A stretch of 6,524 nucleotides of DNA from Parasulfuritortus sp037446165 (GCA_037446165.1 JBBIJC010000120.1:1-6524), one strand, 5' to 3'; positions 1 through 6,216 are shown, counted from the stretch's first letter. The notes: generated by a model from the letters alone, not told the origin. Program-made: numbers and translations.

Positions 1-627
1 CGGCTTGATGATCTTCTGATCGTCCAGCTTGTCCCGGTATTCTTCCATCAGGTTCTCGATCTCGACCCGCTTGAGGCCGGTAAAGGGTTCCTTCTGGGCC
101 AGGATCTCGCCGCAGGTCTTCTGCTCGAAGCGGGTCATCAGTTCCCGCCCGGTCTGGTAAAGCTTCAGGTTCTTGTCTTCGCTCAGGGCGATCTCCCGCT
201 CGTTGCGGGTCTTGATGTCTTCCAGTTTGCGCTTGTCTGCCTCGGTCTGCTGCAGCGTGGTGCTGGTCGCGGCCAGTTTCTGGCTGGTTTCGGTCAAGGT
301 CTTCTGGGTCTCCGCCAGCGCATTCTTGGTCGTCTCCAGTTCCTTGGCCAGCGACTCTTTCTCGCCCTGGGTGGCCTTGAGTTGCTGGCCCAGGTGCGTG
401 GCGCGGCCTTCGGCGGATTTTGACGATTTGCTGGCCTTGTCCAGATCCTGGGTCAACTGTGCTTTTTCCTGCTCCAGGCTGCTCAGCTGACCCTGGGTCT
501 GCTGCAACTGCATCTGTGCCCGGCGCAGCGCCTCGCGTTCGCGGCTGTTCTTGTCACCGGCGCAGGCCGTCCCGCAGCCCAGCGTTATCAGGACCAGCAC
601 AGTGACAAAGCCAAGCTGATTGTTCAT
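1..627 (-). CDS. Exported coiled-coil protein, 3' end cut by window edge
   Basis: I translated this by hand: ATG at 625-627 opens a frame that stays open for 209 codons to base 1 without a stop, so the C-terminus lies outside the window. The start is supported by an AAGGAAA ribosome binding site at 634-640. Residues 1-23 form a Sec signal peptide (hydrophobic from about 7 to 17, probable signal peptidase I cleavage after Ala-Cys-Ala at 21-23). The Cys at 18 follows Thr-Leu-Gly, not a canonical lipobox, so a lipoprotein is less likely. Residues about 28-155 are rich in Gln, Glu, Lys and Leu with heptad-like spacing, and form a long coiled coil. A more globular, less repetitive part follows (about 156-209) with a single Cys at 172. 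It lies 28 bases after the ankyrin gene and is probably the next gene of the operon. Such proteins are often mislabelled as DNA repair or chromosome segregation proteins because of the coiled coil; the signal peptide argues for a periplasmic role. The function is unknown. Confidence 0.85.
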   Translation of the reverse strand, partial: MNNQLGFVTVLVLITLGCGTACAGDKNSREREALRRAQMQLQQTQGQLSSLEQEKAQLTQDLDKASKSSKSAEGRATHLGQQLKATQGEKESLAKELETTKNALAETQKTLTETSQKLAATSTTLQQTEADKRKLEDIKTRNEREIALSEDKNLKLYQTGRELMTRFEQKTCGEILAQKEPFTGLKRVEIENLMEEYRDKLDDQKIIKP

Positions 628-633
628 CGTGGA

Positions 634-640
634 TTTCCTT
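634..640 (-). promoter_or_regulatory. Ribosome binding site of the coiled-coil gene
   Basis: In the sense of the gene the sequence reads AAGGAAA, six bases before the ATG at 627. It is one of only two clear Shine-Dalgarno sites in this gene cluster, and it fixes the start of a frame that runs off the window. Confidence 0.7.
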
Positions 641-655
641 TGGTCGCAGGGGTGA

Positions 656-1513
656 TCAGAGCGAACTGGCGCCATAGTTCACGAGCAGCTGCTGGATCGA
701 TTTGTAATCACCAAACATCGTGGCGGCGAGTGCGGTGCTGCCATTCCGGTCCCGGACATTGGGGTCGACCTTGGCTTCGAGCATGAGGCGCACCGCTTCC
801 TCGTAGCCTTCCGATGCCGCGACGCTGAGCGCGGTCCGGCCCTCCCGGTTGAACAGGGTGGGGTCGGGCCGGGCGGCCAGCAGCGCGCGGATGGCGTCCA
901 GTCGGTTCAGGCTGGCAGCGGCGGTCAACGGGGTATTGCCGTCGCTGCTCTTCAGGTCCGGATTGGCCCCGGCCTTCAACAGCAGCTTGACGATCTGAGC
1001 ATCACCGCGCAGGGCGGCGAGTCCGAGCGGGGTATAGCCGTCGCCGCTTTTCGTGTCGGGGTCCGCGCCCGCGTCCAGCAGCAGACGGGTGACTTCGATA
1101 TCGTCGCGCGCCACCGCCTGGATCAGCGCGGTCTTGCCCCGGAAGCCGGTCAGCCGATTCGGGTTCACAGCCTTCTTCAGCAGGGTCTCGATGCGCGGCC
1201 GGTCGCCCTGTTCAACAGCCTGGACGAGGGCGAGCTGATCGACATTGGCGTATTCCGGTTCCAAGTCGTTGCCGGTGCTCTTGATCCGGCGGAAGGTCTC
1301 GGGATCGGTGTGCTTACCCAGCGGCTGCGCCTTGCCCGCGTCATCCAGCATCCAGGCATCGCGCTCCGGCTCGATGGCCGCCGCCGGCAGGGCGAAGGCG
1401 GTCAGGGTCATGGCGGCAGTCAGGATCGCCATGCGGCCGGGCAGACCAAATGCACTGGATACCCGGTTTCGCGGGTATGACGAAGGAATCACGGTTGTCT
1501 TAGAAACTGACAT
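656..1513 (-). CDS. Exported ankyrin-repeat protein
   Basis: This is a 285-residue protein with about six ankyrin repeats between residues 93 and 285. The repeats carry the expected G-TPL/TAL-AA---G----V--LL-AGADP pattern, clearest at 125-157 (GKTALIQAVARDD), 158-190 (GYTPLGLAALRGD) and 191-222. The domain should be a protein-protein interaction scaffold. A hydrophobic stretch at about 28-46 ending in LPAAA is a signal peptide with probable cleavage after residue 46, so the protein most likely works in the periplasm. The ATG at 1513 overlaps the last 14 bases of the porin gene and has no strong ribosome binding site, so translational coupling is likely. Met28 (ATG at 1432) is an alternative start, but it has no ribosome binding site and would leave the signal peptide without positive charge; residues 1-27 supply Lys5, Arg15, Arg17 and Arg27. 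Residues 11-20 are encoded by a dispersed hairpin repeat (1455-1482). The partner is unknown; the porin or the TonB machinery are reasonable guesses. Confidence 0.9.
   Translation of the reverse strand: MSVSKTTVIPSSYPRNRVSSAFGLPGRMAILTAAMTLTAFALPAAAIEPERDAWMLDDAGKAQPLGKHTDPETFRRIKSTGNDLEPEYANVDQLALVQAVEQGDRPRIETLLKKAVNPNRLTGFRGKTALIQAVARDDIEVTRLLLDAGADPDTKSGDGYTPLGLAALRGDAQIVKLLLKAGANPDLKSSDGNTPLTAAASLNRLDAIRALLAARPDPTLFNREGRTALSVAASEGYEEAVRLMLEAKVDPNVRDRNGSTALAATMFGDYKSIQQLLVNYGASSL
1455..1482. repeat. Dispersed hairpin repeat copy inside the ankyrin gene
   Basis: Stem arms ATACCCG (1459-1465) and CGGGTAT (1472-1478) are perfect inverted repeats around a six-base loop. The 28-base unit matches the reverse complement of 6131-6158 at 25 positions by hand alignment. 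Two of the three differences form a compensatory T-A to A-T swap within the stem; the third removes the loop-closing C-G pair. The unit resembles the ATTCCC...GGGAAT repeats (dRS3-like) common in proteobacterial genomes. It lies wholly inside the ankyrin reading frame, encoding part of the N-terminus before the hydrophobic signal segment. Confidence 0.8.
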
Positions 1514-3080
1514 TCAAGTCAGCTTGCAGCACGTCGATCGAAAGCTTCGGGCCGTCGATCACATCCGAGGACATCCAGCGCAGATTCAGCCAGGTGTTGC
1601 GTTCCAGGCCATACATGCCGCCGATGAACCAGCCCTTGGCGTTGGTCCCGCCGAGATGGAAATCGGAGTCGGTGAAGGCGTCCAGCACCGCGTCGCGTTC
1701 CAGGTAGCGATAGCCGCCATAGACCTGCCAGTCGCCGGGCAGACGCATGGCCGGCATGCCCACCGCCAGTTTGGTCTGATAGCCCAGGGTGCGCTCCTCA
1801 TAGCCCGCGCCCATCCGGCTTTGCATCTGGCCATTGTTGTAGCCGACGTTCTTGACCACGTCGCCGGTCAGGGTGATGTGCGTCGGCTCGTACTGGGCCA
1901 GATCCAGCGATGCGGTCAGGTCGACGAGGTCATACTGGGAAGCCAGGCCGAAGCCCTTGCCAGCCGTATCGATCTGGTAGAGCGAGTTGCCCTTCTGCAT
2001 GTTGGGCAGAATGGTGGCCAGGTAGTCGTTGTCGTAGGCGGCTATGCCCGTATTGTTCGCTATTGCAGCGATATTGCGATAGCGATAGTAGGCGGTGCCG
2101 AAGCGCAACCGGGTATCGGGTCCGGCCTTCCAGTCCAGCCCGGCCTGGGCGCCGTACAACCAGCGGTTCGGGGTTACGTTGTACTGCGTGGGGTTGGTAT
2201 GTTGCAGGGGAAAGATGCCCAGAGTCAGGAAGGGCTTGCCGTCGCGCGGTTCGTTTGCCCACGGGGTGATGGATATCGCCCCGCCATCGAAGTTGAGATC
2301 GTCGTCCCAGACCAGGTCGGTGCTGAAAAACGGATTCGGGATACGCCCCGCGGAGGCGCTCAGCCAGTCCCGCGGGGCCAGTTTGACATAGGCCCGGTCC
2401 AGCCAGAGTGCATTCTTGGCCATGCCGGTGCCCAGGGTCTGGTTGGTCGAGACCGGGCTGTTGTTGTTGCCGCTGGCGATACGCACCCCCGCCGTTACCC
2501 CATCGGCCACCTTGGCCGAAATGCCCAGGCGAAGGCGCACCTTTCCGGCCTGATCGTCAGCGGTGGTATTGGTCAGGTTGGCACCAGGAAAGTCATAGTA
2601 GGGCGCATTGCTCTGCGAGAATAGATCGTGCTCATAACGCACGCGCAGATCGCCGTCGATCTTGATCCGGTCCAGCCAGTCGGGCACTGTGTTCGCTTCT
2701 CCCCAGCCCTCGGCCTTGGCCTTGGCCACTACCTCCTGGCGCAATTCCTCCTTGATCTCCCGCTTCACCACCTCGGGGATATAAGGCACCCGGACCACGC
2801 CGGGCTCGTCCTTGGGCGCTGCTTCATCCTTGGCTGCGGCGTCTTCCTTGGCGAGGGCCTCGGCTTTGGCCTGGCCTTTTTCCTCGGCCTGCTTGACCAG
2901 TGCCTTGGCGTCATCGGCGCTCAGGATGCCCTTGGCCACCAGGGCGTCGAGGATGGCCTGGGTGGTCTCGCGCAAGGCTTCGAGCTGTTCCCGTTCGCTG
3001 GCCTGGGCCGGCAGGGCGCCGCTCATGCCAGCCGCGAGGGCCAGCGCCGCAACCAGGGTTTTTAGCTGTATGGATTTCAT
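1500..3080 (-). CDS. Putative outer-membrane porin with N-terminal coiled coil
   Basis: This is a 526-residue protein. Residues 1-27 are a Sec signal peptide (Lys at 2 and 7, hydrophobic core, cleavage after LPAQA). Residues about 28-128 are helical and highly charged, with Ala/Lys/Glu/Asp-rich stretches at 65-92 and a basic-acidic helix at 103-123; this probably spans the periplasm or oligomerises. From about residue 138 (IKIDGDLRVRYE) to the end the sequence has alternating beta-strand patterns, many Trp and Tyr residues, and a C-terminal NVSF. The terminal Phe is the usual signature recognised by the BAM complex. The layout fits the 'putative porin' family (Porin_5-like in my judgement). 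It begins 54 bases after the tonB-like gene, with only a weak ribosome binding site, and its stop codon overlaps the ankyrin start. The substrate is unknown. It is not an obvious TonB-dependent receptor: I see no plug domain or TonB box. It also does not look like a two-partner TpsB, since there is no POTRA-like region. Confidence 0.88.
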   Translation of the reverse strand: MKSIQLKTLVAALALAAGMSGALPAQASEREQLEALRETTQAILDALVAKGILSADDAKALVKQAEEKGQAKAEALAKEDAAAKDEAAPKDEPGVVRVPYIPEVVKREIKEELRQEVVAKAKAEGWGEANTVPDWLDRIKIDGDLRVRYEHDLFSQSNAPYYDFPGANLTNTTADDQAGKVRLRLGISAKVADGVTAGVRIASGNNNSPVSTNQTLGTGMAKNALWLDRAYVKLAPRDWLSASAGRIPNPFFSTDLVWDDDLNFDGGAISITPWANEPRDGKPFLTLGIFPLQHTNPTQYNVTPNRWLYGAQAGLDWKAGPDTRLRFGTAYYRYRNIAAIANNTGIAAYDNDYLATILPNMQKGNSLYQIDTAGKGFGLASQYDLVDLTASLDLAQYEPTHITLTGDVVKNVGYNNGQMQSRMGAGYEERTLGYQTKLAVGMPAMRLPGDWQVYGGYRYLERDAVLDAFTDSDFHLGGTNAKGWFIGGMYGLERNTWLNLRWMSSDVIDGPKLSIDVLQADLNVSF

Positions 3081-3134
3081 GACGGTGTCTTCACTTCAAT
3101 TCGTAATTTGAACGGTTGCATCGGGCAGGCTTGA

Positions 3135-3764
3135 TCATCGCGATACCACCCGCAGTTTTACCGGCTGCGGAATATCGCTTGGCAGGGGGTCACGCAGGGT
3201 CATGCGCAGCATCTCGCTGCGCAGGATGTCGTCCACTGCAGCATTGCCGCTGCCATTGTCCAGTCGCACCTGGGTCACCGCGCCGGCCGCGTTGAACCAG
3301 AGCAGCGCCACGACCCGGTACTCCTTGCCCTGCAGGGCCTTGGCCCGCTTCAGGTCGTCTTCCATCTGGCGGGCAATGCGTTGCCCGTACCAGTTGGAGC
3401 GGTCTCCTCCACCGCCGATGCCAATGCCGCTGCCGCGCGCCAGGTCGGTCGCCATGCCGCCGGCCGGGCCGTCCGGAATGCCGCCGGGCGGTGGCGCAGC
3501 CTCTTCCGGTGGCTGTTCCTTGGGCTGGTCGAGCTTGACCTCTTCCTTCGGCTTGTCGATCTTTTCCGGCTCGGGCGGCTTTTCCTTCGGCGGCGGCGGA
3601 GGCGGCGGCTTGACCAGGGAAATGGTCTGGATCCGCGCCGGTTCCGGCTTGTCCGCGCTGTTGATGAACCCGACCACCAGCCAGATCACGCCGCCGGTGA
3701 AGGCGGCCATGAACAGCAGGCCGCCAATCAGCGGCAGGCGGCTACGCAGGGATCGCTTAGACAT
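3135..3764 (-). CDS. TonB-like energy transducer
   Basis: This is a 209-residue protein with TonB architecture. A short basic cytoplasmic N-terminus (KRSLRSR) precedes one membrane anchor at about 12-34. A Pro/Lys/Glu-rich periplasmic spacer at about 52-93 starts with seven consecutive prolines. A Gly-rich linker lies at about 94-121, followed by a C-terminal alpha/beta domain at about 125-209 (helix YGQRIARQMEDDLKRA, strands around RVVALLWFNAAGAVTQVRL, final strand VKLRVVSR). The family couples the ExbB/ExbD motor to outer-membrane proteins. The anchor has no His, unlike E. coli TonB with His20, and the C-terminal domain lacks an obvious Tyr-Pro motif, so it is a divergent, probably dedicated transducer; TolA-like use is possible. 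The gene begins three bases after the exbD stop without a clear ribosome binding site, which suggests translational coupling. I leave the symbol empty because the TonB paralogue cannot be assigned. Confidence 0.88.
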   Translation of the reverse strand: MSKRSLRSRLPLIGGLLFMAAFTGGVIWLVVGFINSADKPEPARIQTISLVKPPPPPPPKEKPPEPEKIDKPKEEVKLDQPKEQPPEEAAPPPGGIPDGPAGGMATDLARGSGIGIGGGGDRSNWYGQRIARQMEDDLKRAKALQGKEYRVVALLWFNAAGAVTQVRLDNGSGNAAVDDILRSEMLRMTLRDPLPSDIPQPVKLRVVSR

Positions 3765-3767
3765 GGA

Positions 3768-4175
3768 TCACTTGGGCTGCTTGGCCGTGACCAGGCCCAG
3801 CTGGGTGATGTCCAGGCGGCCGCACAGGTCCATGACGTCGATCACCTTTTCGTAGGCGATCTTGGAATCGCCCTTGATGATCACCGGCAGGTCGGGCGTG
3901 ATCGCCTTGAAGCCGCGCAAGCGGGTCTCCAGCTCGCCCATGCTGACCGGATAGGTGTCCAGGTAGATCTGGCCGTTGGCATCGATGGTCACCGACTTGG
4001 TCTTGGGCTTGGCAATGCTAGGGGTATTGCTGGCCTTGGGCAGGTTGACCTTGATGCCCTGCACCGAGGCAGTGGTCATGATGATGAAGATGACCAGCAG
4101 CACATAGGCCAGATCCAGCATCGGCGTGATGTTGATGTCGTCAAACGGTTCATTGTCTTCGCGCAGTTCGGACAT
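3768..4175 (-). CDS. exbD: ExbD/TolR biopolymer transport protein
   Basis: This is a 135-residue protein, the normal length for ExbD. A short cytoplasmic N-terminus leads into the family motif DINITPMLDLAYVLLVIFII at residues 13-32. Asp21 is at the position of E. coli ExbD Asp25, the essential membrane-embedded proton-binding residue. A single transmembrane helix at about 20-37 is followed by a periplasmic domain (about 40-135) with the expected pattern KSVTIDANGQIYLD and PVIIKGD near 95-102. It forms the proton-driven motor with ExbB and acts on the TonB-like protein encoded next. An AAGGG ribosome binding site at 4184-4188 overlaps the stop codon of exbB, so the two motor genes are tightly linked. 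Nothing is missing or truncated. TolR is the alternative name within the family, but the TonB-like neighbour favours ExbD. Confidence 0.95.
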   Translation of the reverse strand: MSELREDNEPFDDINITPMLDLAYVLLVIFIIMTTASVQGIKVNLPKASNTPSIAKPKTKSVTIDANGQIYLDTYPVSMGELETRLRGFKAITPDLPVIIKGDSKIAYEKVIDVMDLCGRLDITQLGLVTAKQPK

Positions 4176-4183
4176 GCTGTTTG

Positions 4184-4188
4184 CCCTT
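4184..4188 (-). promoter_or_regulatory. Ribosome binding site of exbD
   Basis: In gene sense this is AAGGG, eight bases before the exbD ATG at 4175. It overlaps the TAA stop of exbB (4187-4189), so translation of the two genes is probably coupled. Confidence 0.7.
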
Positions 4189-5962
4189 AACGGCTGTAGG
4201 TTTCAGCGATCCGGGCGATGTACTCGTCGACGAATACATGCATGTCGGCGGCGATCGACTTGACCCGCGAGCCCAGGTAGTTGTAGCCGAACAGGGAGGG
4301 AATCGCGACCGCCAGGCCGGCCACGGTCGCCACCAGGGCGGCGGCGATACCCGGCGCGATGGCGGCCACGTTCACGTCGCCGGTGGCGGCAATCGCGGCG
4401 AAGGTGATCATCACCCCGACCACGGTGCCGAGCAGGCCCAGGAACGGCCCGCCGGAAATGGCGATGGTCAGCAGCACCATCAGGCTGTTGAGCTTCTGGC
4501 TTTCGCGTACCAGGGTGCCGTCCAGGGTGGCGCGGATCGCGTTCAGCGCCTGCGGCGACAGCTCGGCGTCGACCCGCTGGCCGACCCGCTTTTTCACTTC
4601 CTGGATGCCGGAGTGATAGATGCGGTACAGGCTGGAATTCTGGTAATGGTCATGGTGGCCGAACATGATGGCCGCGAGTCCGCCATCCTTCAGGTCCGCG
4701 TCCTCGGGCTGGTCGTCGGCATCGAGCGCCGCGGTTTCCTGCGCCTTGAGGCCATGGAAGGCTTCCAGGAACAGCTTGTTGGCCTTGTGGGTCTTGTTCA
4801 CCACCATGGCCTTGACCGCCATCACCATGATGCTGATGCCGAGCATGACCATCAGGATGCCGATCACCACCCAGCCGTCCAGGGTCACGCTCTGCAGAAT
4901 GACGCCGAAGTAGGAGCTGCTGCCGCCGCTCTCCTTGCTCTCATCCTCGCCGTAGACCGCCAGCTTCGCCGCCTCGCCCTGGCCGAGCGCGGCCAGGTTG
5001 ATCCAGTCGGCGCTGCGCGCCACATTGGACAGCTCCAGCTCGTCCATCTCGCCGCGGAAACTGCGGCCCAGGGTGGTCTCGCCGTTCATGTCCGGAACCG
5101 GCGCCGCCAGTTCCGCCACCTTCTGGCCGTTGACATAAACGACCGTGTCCTTGCCAGCGGTCATCGCCAGGTGGAACCAGCCCGACTCCGGCAGGTTGAC
5201 CGGCGGGCTCGAATGCTGCGCCGCGCCGCCGTCCTGCACCGAGGCCACCAGCTTGCCGTCCTCCAGCATCAGGGCGATGGACTTGCCGCCGTCGGTCCGG
5301 CTGAACAAGACCGAGTTCTGCTTCTCGTTGGTCGAATGCACCCAGGCCGAGAAGGTGAAGCCGGTCGCCGGGCCGATCTTCATCGACGGCGTGGCCGGAA
5401 TGACCAGCAGATTGGCATCGCCCTCGAAGCCGATGCCGCTGCCGACAACTGAGGCCAGCCGCTTGCCGTTGAAGGCCTGTGCGTTATTGCCGTAAGAGGT
5501 GCTGTCCAGGGGCGCGCCGTTGGTCTCGGCGAAATGCCAGACGCCGATCTGATTGGCGTCGTAGGTGCCCTTGGCATCGTTGGCCGGAGCCGCCTTGTCG
5601 TTGCCCGAATAGAGCCAGACCTTCTGCGTCTTGTTGCCCGGCTGCAGCTTGGGCACCTGGACCCAGATCAGGGCGATCTGGTTGGCGGCGTCGAATTTCT
5701 CGATGTGGAACTTGAGCGGTGTCTTGTCATCCTCGGCGACAAAGCGCAGATCCGAGCCATCGTCCTTGGCATTGAGGAAATCGAAGTTGCCGGTATGCAG
5801 CCGAACCAGCACCGGCACGTTGACCAGGCCTTCCTTGATCTCGGCCCCGGTGGCCGAGGTATCCAGGGTGATCGGCTTGCGCGTGCCCCAGTCGTCATTC
5901 CACCAGGCCATGGAAGGAATGGAAATCAGCAGCAGGGACAACAGCAGTATCAGACGGGTCAT
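4187..5962 (-). CDS. exbB: ExbB/TolQ proton channel with DUF2341-LamG ectodomain
   Basis: From ATG 5962 the product has 591 residues, more than twice the length of E. coli ExbB. Residues 1-19 are a signal peptide (MTRLILLLSLLLISIPSMA). Residues about 20-130 match a DUF2341-type domain (WWNDDWGTRKPITLDTS, then VNVPVLVRLH and DDGSDLRFV). Residues about 140-335 look like a LamG/concanavalin fold (GVWHFAE, DSTSYGNNA, FTFSAWVHS, GWFHLAMT, VVYVNGQKV, GEMDELELSNVARS). A transmembrane helix lies at about 363-387, then a cytoplasmic region, then two helices at about 491-525 (GPFLGLLGTVVGVM) and 535-563 (APGIAAALVATVAGLAVAIP), which are the ExbB core. The threonines matching E. coli Thr148 and Thr181 are present, but the Glu176 position is Ala541. 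An in-frame ATG at 6016 would add 18 residues before the signal peptide, so I chose 5962; neither start has a good ribosome binding site. It is followed by exbD after 11 bases. The ectodomain may bind a glycan or the exoprotein; this is inference. Confidence 0.92.
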   Translation of the reverse strand: MTRLILLLSLLLISIPSMAWWNDDWGTRKPITLDTSATGAEIKEGLVNVPVLVRLHTGNFDFLNAKDDGSDLRFVAEDDKTPLKFHIEKFDAANQIALIWVQVPKLQPGNKTQKVWLYSGNDKAAPANDAKGTYDANQIGVWHFAETNGAPLDSTSYGNNAQAFNGKRLASVVGSGIGFEGDANLLVIPATPSMKIGPATGFTFSAWVHSTNEKQNSVLFSRTDGGKSIALMLEDGKLVASVQDGGAAQHSSPPVNLPESGWFHLAMTAGKDTVVYVNGQKVAELAAPVPDMNGETTLGRSFRGEMDELELSNVARSADWINLAALGQGEAAKLAVYGEDESKESGGSSSYFGVILQSVTLDGWVVIGILMVMLGISIMVMAVKAMVVNKTHKANKLFLEAFHGLKAQETAALDADDQPEDADLKDGGLAAIMFGHHDHYQNSSLYRIYHSGIQEVKKRVGQRVDAELSPQALNAIRATLDGTLVRESQKLNSLMVLLTIAISGGPFLGLLGTVVGVMITFAAIAATGDVNVAAIAPGIAAALVATVAGLAVAIPSLFGYNYLGSRVKSIAADMHVFVDEYIARIAETYSR

Positions 5963-6023
5963 GGGAGACAGCTCGAAATGAAGTTGAACAAAACGCGAAT
6001 CATCGCGACTCAGCATTACATGG

Positions 6024-6039
6024 TTATGAATATTCAGAA
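6024..6039. promoter_or_regulatory. AT-rich palindrome upstream of exbB
   Basis: TGAATATTCA (6027-6036) is a perfect 10-base palindrome, extended by TT and AA after one mismatch. It lies about 65 bases before the exbB start in the only AT-rich pocket of the region, so it could be an operator or part of a promoter. I found no convincing -35/-10 pair and no Pho-box-like direct repeat, so this is a weak call. Confidence 0.2.
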
Positions 6040-6084
6040 GTTATTGCCCGCCGGTGAGGCGGTGAAGTTGAATCAACCCCCGCC

Positions 6085-6201
6085 GTTATCCCCGGACTTG
6101 ATCCGGTGAAGGCGGAAACCCAGTTGGTTCCGTCATTCCCGCGAAAGCGGGAATCCAGTTCGACCAGGCAACTGGACCCCCAACTTCATGCGGGTTACGA
6201 A
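6085..6201. repeat. Cluster of dispersed-repeat units between exoprotein gene and exbB
   Basis: Three related units can be read. The central one (6131-6158) is intact, with ATTCCCGC (6135-6142), loop GAAA, and GCGGGAAT (6147-6154). A longer degenerate unit lies before it (6085-6123): GTTATCCCC at its start, GCGGAAACCCAG at its end, and an internal CCGGA/TCCGG hairpin (6092-6096, 6102-6106). A third, degenerate and inverted unit (6172-6201) begins CTGGACCCCC and ends GCGGGTTACGAA. CCAGTTG (6120-6126) and CAACTGG (6169-6175) form an outer inverted pair. Direct and inverted units side by side resemble REP-doublet (REPIN-like) organisation. The cluster fills about half of the 254-base spacer. The hairpin could attenuate or terminate transcription or protect mRNA ends, but no T-tract follows it on the minus strand. 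Confidence 0.65.
6131..6158. repeat. Intact dRS3-like hairpin repeat
   Basis: This is a perfect eight-base stem with a GAAA loop, flanked by the CGTC and CCAG that are typical of this widespread proteobacterial repeat. It is the reference copy against which the repeat inside the ankyrin gene (1455-1482) matches at 25 of 28 positions. Confidence 0.85.
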
Positions 6202-6216
6202 TCAATCCGCGCCGCG

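Noticed and set aside
1245..2624. Long plus-strand open frame (459 codons) opposite the ankyrin and porin genes
   Set aside because: It lies antisense to two well-supported genes, crosses their junction, shows no domain pattern, and reflects GC-rich codon use on the other strand.
3588..3608. GGC-rich tract as a phase-variable simple repeat
   Set aside because: It encodes the polyproline run of the TonB-like spacer with mixed CCG/CCT/CCC codons in a trinucleotide pattern, so length changes would not shift the frame.
3381..4190. Plus-strand open frame opposite tonB-like and exbD genes, with an Arg-rich run
   Set aside because: The Arg run is simply the complement of the polyproline codons, and the sense strand encodes clear ExbD and TonB-like proteins.
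4181..5452. Long plus-strand open frame (423 codons) opposite exbB
   Set aside because: It is rich in His, Gln, Arg and Asp with no recognisable fold, a typical antisense shadow of a GC-rich gene.
5963..6016. Upstream in-frame ATG at 6016 as the exbB start
   Set aside because: It adds 18 polar residues before a good signal peptide and has no ribosome binding site, so ATG at 5962 is preferred. The choice is not certain.
6131..6158. Hairpin as a Rho-independent terminator of the exoprotein gene
   Set aside because: The stem is strong, but no T-tract follows it on the minus strand, and the same element occurs inside the ankyrin coding sequence.
6085..6201. Repeat cluster as a CRISPR array
   Set aside because: The units are palindromic, unequal in length, in mixed orientation and lack regular unique spacers.
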